From Clostridiales bacterium mt11 (GTDB taxonomy: Bacteria > Bacillota > Clostridia > Tissierellales > Tepidimicrobiaceae), in the NCBI GenBank assembly GCA_001282665.1, contig LN874946.1, forward strand, positions 15,268 through 66,921: 51,654 nucleotides of DNA, read 5' to 3'. Below are positions 9,286-18,070 of this stretch, in pieces. The notes under the pieces were generated by a model that saw only the letters and a list, made by a program, of their open reading frames with translations, did not search any database and was not told where the DNA came from. The position numbers were made by a program, and so were the translations under genes. Within the stretch, counting starts at the first letter, position 1. Each line of letters opens with the position of its first letter.

Positions 9286-10172
9286 AAAAAGGATTTATAA
9301 TCATTATTGCGTTAACATTATTATTGACTGGATGTACAACAGGAAAAAGAATTGAGGAATATGAGAATGGTAAACCTATAGTATATACTTCTTTCTATCC
9401 CTTATATTTTTTAGCAGATGAAATAGGTAAAGATAATATAAGCTTAAGAGTCGTCATACCCAACGGTGTAGAACCTCATGATTATGAACCTTCTATAAAG
9501 CAGTTAAAGGATATAGAAAATGCCGATATGTTTATATATAATGGAGCAGGGTTTGAAAGTTGGACGGATAAGCTATTAAAGACTATTATCGATGAAAAAA
9601 AAGCATTATCAGCTAGTGATGAAGTAGAATTAAATAGAATAGATGGGGCAGTAGATCCTCATATATGGTTAGATCCAGAAAATATGAACAAGATAGGCGA
9701 AAAAATAAAGGATAGATTTATATCTTTAGATGAAGAACATAAGGAAGAATACGAGGACAACTTTAAACAACTATCTCAAAAACTGATGAAATTAGATAAG
9801 GATTATCAAGAAACTTTAAAGGATAAGAAAAAAGATAAGATACTGGTATCCCATGCAGCCTTTGGATATATGGCTAAAAGGTATAATTTTGATCAGATAT
9901 CTATTGCAGGGGTTAGTCCAGAACAAGAACCAAGTCCAAAGACTATGGCAGACATTATAGACTTTGCAAAAGAAAATAATTTTAAATATATCTTTTTAGA
10001 AACTTTAGCTAGCCCTAAGATTGCTAAATCTATTGCAGATGAGGCAAATCTAGAAATACTTACATTAAATCCCATAGAGGGTTTAACAGAAGAAGAACAA
10101 AAAAACCATGAAGATTATATATCCATAATGGAGAAAAATTTGGAGAATTTAAAAAAGGCGTTGATGGATTAA
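9282..10172 (+). CDS. Metal ABC transporter substrate-binding lipoprotein (ZnuA/MntC type)
   Basis: This 296-residue lipoprotein captures a divalent metal outside the membrane and delivers it to the permease encoded downstream. The signal peptide ends in LLLTGC with lipidated Cys18. Metal ligands typical of cluster A-I binding proteins are visible: His in GVEPHDYEPS, His in DPHIWLDPEN and His in SHAAFGY. There is no His-rich loop, which many zinc-specific ZnuA proteins have, so zinc and manganese both remain possible. AAGGGAAGG precedes the ATG at 9282. The ATPase gene begins immediately after its stop, giving a three-gene operon. Confidence 0.92.
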   Translation: MKKGFIIIIALTLLLTGCTTGKRIEEYENGKPIVYTSFYPLYFLADEIGKDNISLRVVIPNGVEPHDYEPSIKQLKDIENADMFIYNGAGFESWTDKLLKTIIDEKKALSASDEVELNRIDGAVDPHIWLDPENMNKIGEKIKDRFISLDEEHKEEYEDNFKQLSQKLMKLDKDYQETLKDKKKDKILVSHAAFGYMAKRYNFDQISIAGVSPEQEPSPKTMADIIDFAKENNFKYIFLETLASPKIAKSIADEANLEILTLNPIEGLTEEEQKNHEDYISIMEKNLENLKKALMD

Positions 10173-10922
10173 ATGAAAGAAAATATAATTACTGTAGACG
10201 ATTTAAGTTTTAGCTATGGAGCTAATAAAGTATTAGAAGATGTAAGCTTTGTTGTTGAAAAGGGAGATTTTGTAGGTATTGTTGGACCAAATGGTTCAGC
10301 CAAGAGTACCCTCCTAAAGTTAATGATAGGATTACTTAAACCAACTCATGGTACTATAACTTTATTTGATAAACGGATTGATGAGTTTAATGAATTTGAA
10401 AGAATAGGCTATATATCACAAAATGTAAGGGATTTTAATCAAATGTTTCCTGCTACTGTTGAGGAAATTGTAGCAGCTAATTTATATTCTAAAAAGGGTT
10501 TATTTAATAGAACAAAAGAAGAAGATAGTTTAAAAATTGATAAAACTCTAAGAATAGTTGAAATGGAAAAGTTTAAAAAGAGAAAGATAGGTAATCTATC
10601 TGGAGGTCAAAAACAAAGGGTATTTATTGCTCGAGCTCTTGTAAATGATCCAGATATACTATTTATGGATGAGCCTTTAGTAGGGGTAGATTTAGAATCA
10701 CAAACTAAATTTTATAGTCTAATGGATAAATTAAATAAGGAATACGGGATTACGCTGGTGATGATATCCCATGACATAGGCGTTATATCAAAGAAGGTAA
10801 ACAGAGTATTGTGTTTGAGTAATGGTAAGGTATATTGTCATGATTCAAATAAAAGTCAATGTGGCAATACATTAGCTGATATCTATGGTAAAAATATTGA
10901 TTTGTTATTTCACGATCATTAG
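10173..10922 (+). CDS. Metal ABC transporter ATP-binding protein (ZnuC type)
   Basis: The 249-residue ATPase powers the metal importer. It has signature LSGGQKQRVFIARAL, Walker B ILFMDEPLVGVD and the H-loop ISHDIG. Its Walker A reads GPNGSAKST: the last glycine of GxxGxGK[ST] is alanine. The codon is clearly GCC. Similar alanine variants may exist in zinc-importer ATPases, so this need not mean loss of function. The gene starts directly after the binding-protein stop codon without spacing and ends 12 bases before the permease gene. Confidence 0.92.
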   Translation: MKENIITVDDLSFSYGANKVLEDVSFVVEKGDFVGIVGPNGSAKSTLLKLMIGLLKPTHGTITLFDKRIDEFNEFERIGYISQNVRDFNQMFPATVEEIVAANLYSKKGLFNRTKEEDSLKIDKTLRIVEMEKFKKRKIGNLSGGQKQRVFIARALVNDPDILFMDEPLVGVDLESQTKFYSLMDKLNKEYGITLVMISHDIGVISKKVNRVLCLSNGKVYCHDSNKSQCGNTLADIYGKNIDLLFHDH

Positions 10923-10934
10923 GGGGCTTAAAAT

Positions 10935-11738
10935 ATGTTTTCTTATGAATTTATGCAAAAATCTTTTATCATGGGAATTCTTATTGCTTTTATAGCTCCT
11001 ACTATAGGTTATTTTCTTGTACTTAGAAGACAATCCATAATAGGAGATACATTATCCCATGTAGCATTAGCTGGAGCAGCTTTTGGAATGATAACCAACA
11101 CATATCCTGTATATACTGCAATTGTATTTTCTATAATGGCAGCTTTTGGTATAGAAGGACTTAGAAAAAGATATGAAAACTATGCAGAATTATCCCTATC
11201 CATAGTTTTATCTGCTGGGGTTGGATTAGCCTCTATTTTGATTAGTTTAGGAAATACTCAAGGGATATTATCCTATCTATTTGGAAGTTTGGCTCTTATA
11301 ACTGACGAGGATATAATATTAATAGTAGGTTTAGGAATCATTACCTTTGCTATGATTACATTTTTTTATAAAGGTTTATTCTATATGACATTTGATGAGG
11401 AATCAGCCTATTTAGCTGGAGTTCCTGTAAGGCTAATAAATTTATTTTTCTCTATTTTAGTAGCTTTAACTGTGGCAATATCTATGAGGATAGTGGGAGT
11501 TCTTCTCATTTCATCCTTAATGGTGTTACCGGTGGCTACAAGCCTTTTAATTGCAAATAGTTTTAAATCTGGATTAATCTACTCTAATGTATTTGGAGTA
11601 GTTTCAGTAATAATAGGTTTAACCTTATCCTTCTATTTGGATTTAGCACCGGGAGGAACTATTGTATTGACTGCTTTAGGAATTCTATTGTTGGTATTAC
11701 TCGTAGAAAGCATTAAAAAGAATCAAAAATCTCTTTAA
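10935..11738 (+). CDS. Metal ABC transporter permease (ZnuB type)
   Basis: This 267-residue integral membrane protein of the ABC-3 family forms the channel of the metal importer. It has about eight hydrophobic segments. The family hallmarks LGDTLSHVALAG-like (here IGDTLSHVALAGAA, about residues 36-49) and the late APGGTIVL segment are present. AGGGGGC precedes the ATG at 10935. It is the last gene of the operon and is followed at once by a strong terminator. Confidence 0.93.
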   Translation: MFSYEFMQKSFIMGILIAFIAPTIGYFLVLRRQSIIGDTLSHVALAGAAFGMITNTYPVYTAIVFSIMAAFGIEGLRKRYENYAELSLSIVLSAGVGLASILISLGNTQGILSYLFGSLALITDEDIILIVGLGIITFAMITFFYKGLFYMTFDEESAYLAGVPVRLINLFFSILVALTVAISMRIVGVLLISSLMVLPVATSLLIANSFKSGLIYSNVFGVVSVIIGLTLSFYLDLAPGGTIVLTALGILLLVLLVESIKKNQKSL

Positions 11739-11766
11739 AAAACCAGTTTATTAACTGGTTTTTTTT
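11737..11766 (+). terminator. Rho-independent terminator of the metal importer operon
   Basis: AACCAGTT at 11741-11748 pairs with AACTGGTT at 11753-11760 around a 4-base loop, and eight T follow. The stem overlaps the permease stop codon region. Confidence 0.92.
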
Positions 11767-11869
11767 ATTAAGTAAAAAGATTTATATATTAAACTTGATA
11801 AAATACTATAATGGATAGGACACTGTACCTTACAGGTGTTAAATGGACAAAATAATTTTTAAAAATCTA

Positions 11870-11899
11870 TTGACTTTTTGATATAATTTTGCTTATAAT
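11870..11899 (+). promoter_or_regulatory. Promoter of the XRE-cupin regulator/pot operon
   Basis: TTGACT at 11870-11875 and TATAAT at 11894-11899 are 18 bases apart, the best sigma-A-like match in the gap. An imperfect inverted repeat with ACACTGTA and TACAGGTGT arms (11820-11839) lies just upstream and could be an operator or stray structure. Confidence 0.6.
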
Positions 11900-11976
11900 G
11901 GTATAGTTGAAATAATGGTTTAGTAAAAATAAACAAGTAGTTTAATATATAATTAGTTTATGAAAGGTGGATAATT

Positions 11977-12516
11977 GTGAAAATTGGTGAAAAAATAAGG
12001 CGCCTTAGAGTACAAAATTCATTGACTCAAGAAGAATTAGCAGATAGATGTGAACTTACAAAAGGTTTTATTTCTCAAGTAGAGAGAGATTTGACATCAC
12101 CATCTATTGCAACGTTAATGGATATATTAGAAGGATTAGGTACAAATCTAAGAGACTTTTTTAATGAGATAGAAGATGAAAAGATAGTTTTTTCAAAAGA
12201 TGATGCTTTTGTTGCTGAAAATGGAGATTTAAAATATACACTTAAATGGATAATACCTAATGCACAAAAAAACATTATGGAACCAATACTTATTGAAATT
12301 GAACCAGGAGGAAGAAGTAAAGAAGATTCTCCTCATGAAGGAGAAGAGTTTGGTTACGTAATAAATGGCAGTATTTTTATCCATATTGGAAGTGAAAAAT
12401 ACAAGGTAAGAAAAGGAGAAAGCTTTTACTATAAGGCAAATGCCAATCACTACATATCCAATGCCGGTAAAACTAAAACTACTATTATATGGGTTAGTAC
12501 ACCACCAAGTTTTTAA
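11977..12516 (+). CDS. XRE-cupin regulator (PuuR-like) of polyamine uptake
   Basis: The 179-residue protein has an N-terminal XRE helix-turn-helix (about residues 5-60, with TQEELADRCELTKGFISQVE) and a C-terminal cupin barrel (about 105-175, with PHEGEEFGYVINGS). This architecture is typical of PuuR-like regulators next to polyamine transporters. The start is GTG at 11977, with AAAGGTGG 7 bases upstream. In the ancestral arrangement potA followed within about 30 bases, so regulator and transporter were one operon. An insertion sequence now separates them right after the stop codon. The regulator probably senses putrescine or spermidine; that is inference from context. Confidence 0.9.
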   Translation: MKIGEKIRRLRVQNSLTQEELADRCELTKGFISQVERDLTSPSIATLMDILEGLGTNLRDFFNEIEDEKIVFSKDDAFVAENGDLKYTLKWIIPNAQKNIMEPILIEIEPGGRSKEDSPHEGEEFGYVINGSIFIHIGSEKYKVRKGESFYYKANANHYISNAGKTKTTIIWVSTPPSF

Positions 12517-12521
12517 GTAAA
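12511..12521. repeat. Left copy of 11-bp direct repeat flanking the IS
   Basis: TTTTAAGTAAA here is identical to 14226-14236 on the other side of the element, as expected for a target-site duplication. It contains the TAA stop of the regulator gene. Its edges with the inverted repeats are slightly ambiguous, so the true duplication is 5-11 bases long. Confidence 0.75.
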
Positions 12522-12619
12522 TAGTTAGTTGCAGAATATAAATTCAAAACTATCCACAGAAATTAGCTTTAAATTATCAAAAACATTGAGATATTAACAA
12601 AAAAAGAGCATAGGAAAAT

Positions 12620-12639
12620 AAAGGTTTAGCCTAACCTTT
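12620..12639 (-). terminator. Hairpin downstream of the transposase gene
   Basis: AAAGGTT (12620-12626) pairs with AACCTTT (12633-12639). On the minus strand it lies 26 bases past the transposase stop and is followed by TTATTTTCC. It probably ends the transposase transcript and limits reading into the regulator gene. Confidence 0.5.
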
Positions 12640-12665
12640 TAAAATTAATATTTAGATGATTGAGA

Positions 12666-14096
12666 TTAAGCAATCAAAGATTTAATAGCAAGCGGATTGT
12701 CATAATTTTTAGTCTTAAATATAAGTATAAAAGCAATTAATTGAGAAATACAAGCAAGTAAAATATCTGATTTTAAAGATACTGTATTTCTAATTCTTGA
12801 TGATTTAATTTGAATGAAATTTTTAATTTGGCAAATGGATCTTTCGCAAATAGTTTTAAGTCTATATAACTTTTGCCATTTCAAACTATCACGAGGGATA
12901 GAAGAATTAAATCGATAATTATGATGTATAGTAATTTGCTTGATTCGTCCGCATTTTGAACTGGTACATGGATTTTTACAATTTAATATATAGCTGAGCT
13001 TACCTTTAACATTAATTTTCTTAGCCATTGGACATATATATTTTATTCTATCAGCTCTACCTTTTTCACGAGTGATTCCGTCATAAACCATAGATAAAGA
13101 AGAATCGTATGGGCAAAGGGGAACTCCTACCTCATTAAATCCAGATTGAGGTAAATTAGGTGAATTACGTGGATTTAATGCGATTATAGGCATGATGTTG
13201 TTTTGATGAAGGTAAGCATAATTATCATCGGCATCAAAACCTGCATCACCTAAGAAATATTTATATGAGAAGTTAGGATGCAGTTGAAAATAAGTTTCAA
13301 GAGAAGAAATCAAAGATTTAGCATCGTAATTATCCTTAATAACTTGAGGTCTTAAATCTTTTTCTAGATTGTTGTCGGCATCATAGAAATTAACATATCT
13401 AACAACACCAAGGGCATTAGTAGATATAATACATTTTTGAAAGTATCCAAAATGTCCATTAAGGTAAGCAAGCTTAGCATCAGGGTTAGAAGAAGCAGAT
13501 TTAGGCATTTGACTTTGAGCATATTTTTCAACATCAAAAGTTGAATTAGGATTATCCTTAATAATTAACTTAGAATATGCTTTAGCTTTTTTAAGTTGAG
13601 ATTGATAAAACTTAGGATTATTCTCAGTAACATAAGCTTCAAATCCAGTAGTATCAGTAATTAAAACAGAAGCTAAAAATGGATTGATTTCCTTAGAAAC
13701 TTCCTCAGTTACATCAACTAGATTATTAAATAAATCATTAAGATTATCAAGAAAATTTAATTTAAATCTAGAGAACTGAGATTTATCAGGTATCTTTAAG
13801 AAACCACAGAACTTACGAATTTCTGATGATATATGTAGTAATGAAATTAGTAGGTCAATAGAAGGAATAGACAAAATATTTTTAAGAATAAAAGCAGATA
13901 ACATAGATTCTAAAGAGAAATCTCTTTTTCTACCAAAATGAGAATAATATTTCTGATAGAAAGAAAATGGGATAAAATCACTAATATTAATGAATTGGTT
14001 TAATAAATCAAGTAAATTACTTTGATTTTGATTATAAAACTTATCAAAATCAGTAGAAATATCGCAAAAGTTTAATTGTTTAGCTGAAACTGGCAT
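12666..14096 (-). CDS. DDE transposase, IS4-like
   Basis: The 476-residue transposase has an N-terminal DUF772-like helical region (FSLESMLSAFILKNILSIP) and a DDE catalytic core. Candidate catalytic residues are Asp in VLITDTTGFEAYV, Asp in YFLGDAGFDADD and Glu in YRLKTICERSICQIK. The last fits the IS4-type Y-(2)-R-(3)-E-(6)-K signature except that R is K. A cysteine group (CPMAKK, CKNPCTSSKC) sits between the second Asp and the Glu. The start at 14096 is chosen because AAAGGAG lies 7 bases upstream; an in-frame ATG ten codons earlier would overlap that site. The frame is intact. Confidence 0.88.
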   Translation of the reverse strand: MPVSAKQLNFCDISTDFDKFYNQNQSNLLDLLNQFINISDFIPFSFYQKYYSHFGRKRDFSLESMLSAFILKNILSIPSIDLLISLLHISSEIRKFCGFLKIPDKSQFSRFKLNFLDNLNDLFNNLVDVTEEVSKEINPFLASVLITDTTGFEAYVTENNPKFYQSQLKKAKAYSKLIIKDNPNSTFDVEKYAQSQMPKSASSNPDAKLAYLNGHFGYFQKCIISTNALGVVRYVNFYDADNNLEKDLRPQVIKDNYDAKSLISSLETYFQLHPNFSYKYFLGDAGFDADDNYAYLHQNNIMPIIALNPRNSPNLPQSGFNEVGVPLCPYDSSLSMVYDGITREKGRADRIKYICPMAKKINVKGKLSYILNCKNPCTSSKCGRIKQITIHHNYRFNSSIPRDSLKWQKLYRLKTICERSICQIKNFIQIKSSRIRNTVSLKSDILLACISQLIAFILIFKTKNYDNPLAIKSLIA

Positions 14097-14225
14097 AGGA
14101 TTCTCCTTTCTTTGAGTTATGCACACTTTATCAATGTATATATACCCAAAAATGGGGGGAATCCAGCCATTTCAATATATTAAATTGCAGTGTTTATGCG
14201 AGTTGTAGAGTTCTGCAACGAGCTA

Positions 14226-14236
14226 TTTTAAGTAAA
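14226..14236. repeat. Right copy of 11-bp direct repeat flanking the IS
   Basis: This TTTTAAGTAAA matches 12511-12521. Removing the IS and one copy would place the potA ribosome binding site AAGGGGGG about 12 bases after the regulator's stop region. Confidence 0.75.
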
Positions 14237-14253
14237 ATTAAGGGGGGTTAAAA

Positions 14254-15300
14254 ATGGAAAAGACTTATACTATTGATTTAAAAAACATATCAAAAGAATA
14301 CAATGGAGTTAAAGTTCTAGATAATATCAATTTATACATTAGAAAAAATGAGTTTTTAACATTATTAGGGCCTAGTGGATGTGGAAAGACAACAACCCTT
14401 AGAATAATTGGAGGATTTGAACAGCCTACAGAAGGCAAAGTAATATTTGAAGGGAAAGATATTACAAATATACCTCCCTATGAAAGACAAATAAATACAG
14501 TTTTTCAAAAGTACGCATTGTTCCCTCATATGGACGTCTTTGATAATATAGCTTTTGGATTAAAGATAAAGAAGATTCCAAAAGATATAATGGAGAAAAA
14601 GGTTAAGGAAATGCTAAGATTGGTTAACCTGCAGGGATTTGAAAATCGTTCCATAGATTCTTTAAGTGGTGGACAACAGCAAAGAGTTGCTATTGCAAGA
14701 GCTTTGGTGAATGAACCAAAAGTTTTACTCTTAGATGAACCTTTAGGAGCTTTAGATTTGAAGCTTAGAAAGGATATGCAGATTGAATTGAAAAACATGC
14801 AGAAAAGAGTAGGCATTACTTTTATATACGTAACTCACGACCAAGAAGAAGCTCTTACCATGTCAGATACCATAGTAGTAATGGATAAAGGGGTTATTCA
14901 ACAAATTGGAACTCCTGTTGATATATATAATGAACCTAAAAATGCTTTTGTTGCTAAATTTATAGGTGAAAGCAATATTATAGATGGAATTATGCATGAA
15001 GATTTTGTTGTTGAATTTGCAGGTAAAGTTTTTGATTGTGTAGACAAAGGATTTGACAAAGATGAGCTTGTAGATGTGGTTATTAGACCAGAAGATTTAG
15101 AGATAACATCTCCTAACGAAGCACTACTAAAAGGAGTGGTTACTTCGGTGACTTTTAAAGGAGTTCATTATGAGATGATGGTAGAGGATGGGAATATGGA
15201 ATGGATGGTCCATAGTACCATAATGAAACCAGTGGGTGCTGAAATAGGTATGAATATAATACCTGAAAATATTCACATAATGAGGAAGGTGATAGACTGA
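14254..15300 (+). CDS. potA: Spermidine/putrescine ABC transporter ATPase PotA
   Basis: PotA hydrolyses ATP to drive polyamine import. The 348-residue protein has Walker A GPSGCGKTT, signature LSGGQQQRVAIARAL, Walker B VLLLDEPLGALD and the H-loop THDQEEA. A C-terminal TOBE-like domain (about residues 270-345) is present. The sequence PYERQINTVFQKYALFPHM is typical of the PotA/FbpC group. It starts at ATG 14254 behind AAGGGGGG, 28 bases right of the IS. With the IS reversed relative to it, potA may lack its native promoter unless the element's right end supplies one. Its stop overlaps the potB start by one base. Confidence 0.94.
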   Translation: MEKTYTIDLKNISKEYNGVKVLDNINLYIRKNEFLTLLGPSGCGKTTTLRIIGGFEQPTEGKVIFEGKDITNIPPYERQINTVFQKYALFPHMDVFDNIAFGLKIKKIPKDIMEKKVKEMLRLVNLQGFENRSIDSLSGGQQQRVAIARALVNEPKVLLLDEPLGALDLKLRKDMQIELKNMQKRVGITFIYVTHDQEEALTMSDTIVVMDKGVIQQIGTPVDIYNEPKNAFVAKFIGESNIIDGIMHEDFVVEFAGKVFDCVDKGFDKDELVDVVIRPEDLEITSPNEALLKGVVTSVTFKGVHYEMMVEDGNMEWMVHSTIMKPVGAEIGMNIIPENIHIMRKVID

Positions 15301-16133
15301 TGAAAATGAAGTGGACATCTTACCCATATATTTTGTGGATGGCAGTATTCATAGTTGTACCTTTGGTTTTAATACTTTTATTTTCTCTTACTACTGGAGA
15401 AGAAGGTATAGCAAACTTGAAATTTACTTTGGATAATTTCAAACGATTTTTAGACCCTAAATATATTGATATATTGTGGATATCGGTTAAATTAGCTTTA
15501 AAGTCCACAGCTATTACTCTATTATTAGGATATCCTTTAGCTATGATAATTTCTCGTGAAAAGCCCAATAAGAGAAATACTAAGATTCTTCTACTAGTAA
15601 TACCTATGTGGATGAACTTTTTATTGCGAACTTATGCTTGGTTAACTTTGTTAGGGAAGAATGGATTTATTAATTATTTAGTCACAAAATTGGGTTTTGA
15701 ACCGTTAAATTTAATATATAATGACAGGGCAGTATTGTTGGGAATGGTATATAATTTCCTACCATTTATGGTATTGCCAATATACTCAGTATTAATAAAG
15801 ATAGACAAAGGCTTAATAGAAGCGGCAGAGGATTTAGGAGCTGATAAGTTAAAGGTATTTTTAAAGGTTGTTTTTCCTTTGAGTATTCCCGGCATAATTA
15901 CTGGAATTACCATGGTATTTATGCCTGCTGTTAGTACTTTTGTCATATCAAGATTATTAGGTGGAGGACAATATTTACTAATTGGAAATTTAGTTGAACA
16001 GCAATTCTTATGGGTTGGAGATTGGAATTTTGGATCAGCTATATCCATAATAATGATGGCATTTATACTATTGACTATGGCAATAACTAATAAATTTGAT
16101 GCTGAGAAAGAAGGAGGTGGGAGGCTATGGTAA
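15300..16133 (+). CDS. potB: Polyamine ABC permease PotB
   Basis: This 277-residue permease has six predicted membrane segments and the inner-membrane component EAA loop EAAEDLGADKLKVFLKVVFP, where it contacts PotA. It pairs with PotC to form the channel for spermidine or putrescine. The ATG overlaps the potA stop (TGATG), and the 3' end overlaps potC by 7 bases, so all four genes are translationally coupled. Nothing in the frame looks damaged. Confidence 0.93.
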   Translation: MKMKWTSYPYILWMAVFIVVPLVLILLFSLTTGEEGIANLKFTLDNFKRFLDPKYIDILWISVKLALKSTAITLLLGYPLAMIISREKPNKRNTKILLLVIPMWMNFLLRTYAWLTLLGKNGFINYLVTKLGFEPLNLIYNDRAVLLGMVYNFLPFMVLPIYSVLIKIDKGLIEAAEDLGADKLKVFLKVVFPLSIPGIITGITMVFMPAVSTFVISRLLGGGQYLLIGNLVEQQFLWVGDWNFGSAISIIMMAFILLTMAITNKFDAEKEGGGRLW

Positions 16134-16918
16134 ACAAGGGATTGAAAAAATTATATACTTTTTTAATATTTTTGTTTCTATATGCTCCCATCATTGTACT
16201 AATTATATTTTCCTTTAACAGTTCTAAATCTAGAGGAGTGTGGAGCGGTTTCACCTTTAAGTGGTATGTGGAATTATTTAAAGATGAGGAAGTTTTAAAA
16301 GCTTTATATTATACATTGCTTATAGCAGTGCTATCGTCGGCTATTTCTACTATAATAGGCACTTTTGCTGCTATAGGTATTTATGGTATGCCGGGTATTA
16401 GCAAAAAAGTAGTATTAAATTTAAACTATTTACCAGTGCTAAATCCAGATATTGTAACAGCCGTATCTTTAATGACTTTGTTTCGATTTTTGAAAATTGA
16501 ATTTGGATTTATCACTATGCTTTTGTCCCATATAACTTTTTGTATACCATATGTAATACTGTCCATTTTGCCTAAGCTAAAACAGATGAATAAACATTTA
16601 GCAGAGGCAGCTATGGATTTAGGTGCAACACCTTTTTATGCTTTAAGGAAAGTAGTAATTCCAGAAATAATGCCTGGTATAATAACTGGAACATTGATGG
16701 CTTTTACTTTATCAGTTGATGATTTTGTTATATCCTTTTTCAATAAAGGAGCAGGGGTTACTAATTTGAGTATAACCATCTTTTCAATGGCGAAAAGAGG
16801 TATCAACCCTGTAATAAACGCTTTATCTACTTTGATGTTTTTAAGTTTATTAATACTGCTTTTAATTATAAATAGCAGGTCATCTAAAAGTATTAGTGAA
16901 AGAGGTGATATTATATGA
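16127..16918 (+). CDS. potC: Polyamine ABC permease PotC
   Basis: This is the second channel subunit, 263 residues, with six hydrophobic segments and the EAA loop EAAMDLGATPFYALRKVVIP. The segment AFTLSVDDFVISFF is characteristic of PotC. AAGGAGGTGG within the end of potB gives a strong ribosome binding site for the ATG at 16127. Its stop overlaps the start of potD (ATGA). Confidence 0.94.
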   Translation: MVNKGLKKLYTFLIFLFLYAPIIVLIIFSFNSSKSRGVWSGFTFKWYVELFKDEEVLKALYYTLLIAVLSSAISTIIGTFAAIGIYGMPGISKKVVLNLNYLPVLNPDIVTAVSLMTLFRFLKIEFGFITMLLSHITFCIPYVILSILPKLKQMNKHLAEAAMDLGATPFYALRKVVIPEIMPGIITGTLMAFTLSVDDFVISFFNKGAGVTNLSITIFSMAKRGINPVINALSTLMFLSLLILLLIINSRSSKSISERGDII

Positions 16919-17961
16919 AAAGAGCTTTAAAAGGTTTAGTTATTATGAGTTTAGCTTTAATCATTGGAATAATATCTACAGGATGTGGTGATAAAAGGCC
17001 TATACTCAATGTGTATAATTGGGGAGATTATATCGATCCTTCCGTTATAAAGGATTTTGAAGAAGAGTTCAATGTAAAAGTGAATTATAATACTTTTGCA
17101 ACAAATGAGGATATGTATGTAAGCCTTAAAAAAGGAGGAACTAGTTATGATGTAGCTTTTCCTTCCGATTATATGATTGAAAGAATGATAGACGAAGATA
17201 TGTTAGAAAAAATAAATAAGGACAATATATCAAACTTAAACAATATAGAAGATAGATTTTTAAATTTGGATTTTGATCCTAATAACGATTATTCAATCCC
17301 ATATATGTGGGGAACTGTAGGGATTATATACAATAAGACTATGGTAGATGATGTAGTTGATAGTTGGGATATACTTTGGAATGAAAAATATAGTGGTCAG
17401 ATTTTAATGTTAGATAGCCAAAGGGATTCTATTGCTATTGCATTAAAGAGATTAAATTATTCTATCAATTCAAGAGATGAAAAAGAACTAGAAAAAGCAA
17501 AAGAAGAATTGATTAAACAAAAACCTTTAGTATACGCTTATGTAGGTGATGAGGTAAAGGATTTAATGGTTGGAGAAGAAGCGGCTATTGCTGTTGTTTG
17601 GTCAGGGGATGCAGTCGCTATGATAAGAAACAATAATAATCTAGAATATGCAATACCCAAAGAAGGTACTAATCTCTGGTTTGATAATATGGTAATACCT
17701 AAAAATGCTAAGAACAAGGAAATGGCTGAAAAGTTTATCAATTTTATGCAGAGACCAGAGATTGCTGTTAAAAATACGGATTATATAGGATATTCAACAC
17801 CTAATTTTAAAGCAAAGGATCTTCTACCTAAAGATATAGTAAATAGCAAGGTTGCATACCCTACTAATGAAGAGATAGCCAATACGGAAATATTTAATGA
17901 TCCTAAGGATATAATCAAATTATATGATGATATATGGTTAGAAATTAAAGCTCAAAGATAG
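16915..17961 (+). CDS. potD: Polyamine-binding lipoprotein PotD
   Basis: The 348-residue protein is the extracellular receptor of the importer. Its signal peptide ends in IISTGC with lipidated Cys24. The mature part starts with LNVYNWGDYIDPSVIKDFE, the classical PotD/PotF beginning, and shows SDYMIERM and VVWSGDAVAM in the binding lobes. Whether it prefers spermidine or putrescine cannot be told by eye. It overlaps potC by 4 bases and is the last gene of the operon. Confidence 0.94.
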   Translation: MKRALKGLVIMSLALIIGIISTGCGDKRPILNVYNWGDYIDPSVIKDFEEEFNVKVNYNTFATNEDMYVSLKKGGTSYDVAFPSDYMIERMIDEDMLEKINKDNISNLNNIEDRFLNLDFDPNNDYSIPYMWGTVGIIYNKTMVDDVVDSWDILWNEKYSGQILMLDSQRDSIAIALKRLNYSINSRDEKELEKAKEELIKQKPLVYAYVGDEVKDLMVGEEAAIAVVWSGDAVAMIRNNNNLEYAIPKEGTNLWFDNMVIPKNAKNKEMAEKFINFMQRPEIAVKNTDYIGYSTPNFKAKDLLPKDIVNSKVAYPTNEEIANTEIFNDPKDIIKLYDDIWLEIKAQR

Positions 17962-17964
17962 AAC

Positions 17965-17997
17965 AAATAACCTGCCAATGTTAATGGCAGGTTATTT
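17965..17997 (+). terminator. Terminator of the pot operon
   Basis: A 13-bp perfect stem (17965-17977 with 17985-17997) closes a 7-base loop. The core is AACCTGCCA/TGGCAGGTT. The stem ends in ATTT and no strong T-run follows, so it may be moderate. Confidence 0.75.
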
Positions 17998-18070
17998 GTA
18001 ATAATAAGATAGATTAAGAACTAAATACTTTGGGTAATAGTTAACTGATTATAACTAAGGGAGTGAGACT

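Larger units (their letters stand above)
12522..14225 (-). mobile_element. Insertion sequence, 1,704 bp, IS4-like DDE type
   Basis: The element is bounded by imperfect inverted repeats TAGTTAGTTGCAGAA (12522-12536) and TTCTGCAACGAGCTA (14211-14225), with 13 of 15 bases matching. Direct repeats of up to 11 bases abut both ends. It carries one transposase gene, on the minus strand, opposite to the surrounding operon. A long duplication fits IS4-family elements better than IS5- or IS1182-like ones. The exact family needs a database search. Both ends look intact, so the insertion may be recent. Confidence 0.85.

Noticed and set aside
11820..11839. Imperfect inverted repeat as riboswitch part
   Set aside because: It lies upstream of the promoter rather than in the leader, and no known riboswitch core was recognised.
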